From assembly GCA_945876015.1 (NCBI GenBank), contig CAMCNM010000017.1:1-15374 (forward strand): 15,374 bases of DNA, given 5' to 3'. Shown one piece after another: positions 14,498-15,374 of the stretch (the first letter of the stretch is position 1; every line of letters starts with the position of its first letter). The DNA comes from Gemmatimonas phototrophica (lineage in GTDB: Bacteria > Gemmatimonadota > Gemmatimonadetes > Longimicrobiales > Gaopeijiaceae). The translations under genes and the position numbers were made by a program. Below the pieces are notes generated by a model. That model was given only the letters and a program-made list of their open reading frames with translations, was not told the origin of the DNA and ran no database searches.

Positions 14498-15374
14498 TCA
14501 GCCCTGTGCGACGACGGTCCCCGCGCCGCGCAGACCGTTGGTGCAGCGTGCGGCGCCTCCCGCGCGACACACGCAACGGCGCAGGTGCACGCCGCCGCTC
14601 GTGCAGCTCTCGTCGAGCCGCGCCTGCACCAGGTCCGCGAGGACCGCGATGAACCGGGGATGTACGTGGGGAATCGGGATGCGGTGGAACGCGAGACCGC
14701 GCGCCTCGACCACCGCGCGCACGTCGTGGTCGAGCTCGCGCAGGGTCTCGGACTGCTCGTGCATGAAGCTTCCCGCGACCATGACCACGCGGTCCGCGTC
14801 CAGCTCGGCCACGACCTGTTCCATTTCCGGCTTGGTCCACTCGATCGGCCGGTTGGTGTGGTTCTGATAGCCGACGTGGTAGCGCGCGACGCCCAGGTGG
14901 CGCGCCATGCCGGCGCAGGCCTCCTCGACGTAGCGGTCGTAGCGGCTGCCGCCCTCGAGGTACCTGACCGGCGTTCCGTGAATCGAGAACACCAGCGCGG
15001 TGCGCGGGTCGTCCAGGCGGACGCCCTCCGCCCCGCACGACGCGCGGATGTGGTCGGCGTGGAAGCGCAGGTAGTCCGGGTGGAGGTGCCACCCGCCGAT
15101 CTCGAGCACGCCGGACTGCCAACCCGCGGTGCGGGCGGCATGCTCGAGCTGGGCCAGCGCGGCCACCGTGGTCGAGGGACCGCAGAGCGGATAGACCGGC
15201 AGCGCGACGAGGCGATCGATGCCCAGCTTGACGGCCTCGCCAGCGACGTCGGACGGGAAGGGCGGCGTGAACTGGAAGCCGGCCATGCAGGCCGATTCGA
15301 CGCCGCGCCGCGCGAGCTCCTTCTCGAGCGCGGCGGCCTGCTCGCGCGCCTGGGCGTTCAGCGGCGAGCCGCCG
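14498..15374 (-). CDS. hemH: Ferrochelatase, start beyond the window end
   Basis: The frame stays open from the window end to TGA at 14498. It begins with GGSPLNAQAREQAAAL, a ferrochelatase N-terminal motif, so the ATG at 15286 is internal and the true start lies outside. Counting from that ATG, it contains LPVYPLCGPSTT (29-40), SIHGTPVRY (101-109) with the catalytic His103, GYQNHTNRPIEWTKPEM (about 139-154) and HEQSETLREL with the conserved Glu180. Ferrochelatase inserts Fe2+ into a porphyrin, protoporphyrin IX in the classical route or coproporphyrin III in the alternative one. Which one applies here cannot be told. The tail is unusual: Cys228, 238, 240 and 248 follow the catalytic domain, discussed in the findings. 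Confidence 0.93.
   Translation of the reverse strand, partial: GGSPLNAQAREQAAALEKELARRGVESACMAGFQFTPPFPSDVAGEAVKLGIDRLVALPVYPLCGPSTTVAALAQLEHAARTAGWQSGVLEIGGWHLHPDYLRFHADHIRASCGAEGVRLDDPRTALVFSIHGTPVRYLEGGSRYDRYVEEACAGMARHLGVARYHVGYQNHTNRPIEWTKPEMEQVVAELDADRVVMVAGSFMHEQSETLRELDHDVRAVVEARGLAFHRIPIPHVHPRFIAVLADLVQARLDESCTSGGVHLRRCVCRAGGAARCTNGLRGAGTVVAQG

Noticed and set aside
13606..15141. Long 511-codon minus-strand frame
   Set aside because: It overlaps ferrochelatase in another frame and runs antisense to two small membrane protein genes. Low-complexity Arg/Ser/Thr content, no domain.
1..15374. CRISPR arrays, tRNA, rRNA, transposase or phage genes
   Set aside because: No spaced repeats of CRISPR type, no cloverleaf-like segment and no transposase or integrase motif were seen by eye.

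Overview
The window is a high-GC, gene-dense bacterial fragment of about 15.4 kb. The lipoprotein start with an ACGDSTAP-type cleavage site, the DUF1552/ankyrin pair, the compact TonB-type transducer and the secreted metalloproteases with Ig-like domains all resemble what is common in Gemmatimonadota and neighbouring soil lineages (Acidobacteriota is an alternative). This assignment is an inference from gene style and was not tested phylogenetically. I see no CRISPR array, tRNA, rRNA, insertion sequence or phage gene.

Layout. (1) 1-2119, plus strand: the tail of a DUF1552 protein followed 12 bp later by a secreted ankyrin-repeat protein. (2) 2158-2427, minus strand: a decayed fragment of a histidine kinase ATPase domain. 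(3) 2430-7004: a cell-envelope energy-transduction locus. It has a TPR lipoprotein and a TonB-family transducer on the minus strand, a secreted matrixin-like zinc protease on the plus strand, and ExbD and ExbB on the minus strand. The protease lies inside the TonB/ExbBD block, diverging from tonB and overlapping the end of exbD. (4) 7205-8425, minus: a secreted protein with a peptidoglycan-binding domain, with a strong hairpin at its 3' side. (5) 8569-8697, plus: a 42-residue Gly/Cys-rich membrane peptide, facing bioY across a bidirectional terminator. (6) 13571-8792, minus: a probable operon of a lipoprotein metalloprotease (one frameshift in this sequence), a small secreted protein, a VOC protein, a DUF445 membrane protein and the biotin transporter BioY. 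Two of its junctions are ATGA overlaps. (7) 13744-14420, plus: two small membrane proteins of unknown function. (8) 14498-15374, minus: ferrochelatase, running off the window end, with a cysteine-rich C-terminus that may hold an iron-sulfur cluster.

How the genes fit together. The dominant theme is the envelope: inner-membrane proton-driven transducer parts, lipoproteins and two unrelated secreted zinc proteases. The rest is cofactor supply (biotin uptake, haem synthesis) plus membrane proteins of unknown role. I did not find a clear new defence or mobile system. The most unusual items are the matrixin whose fold is interrupted by a long coiled coil and embedded in the TonB locus, the frameshifted protease, the tiny Gly/Cys membrane peptide and the cysteine-rich ferrochelatase tail.
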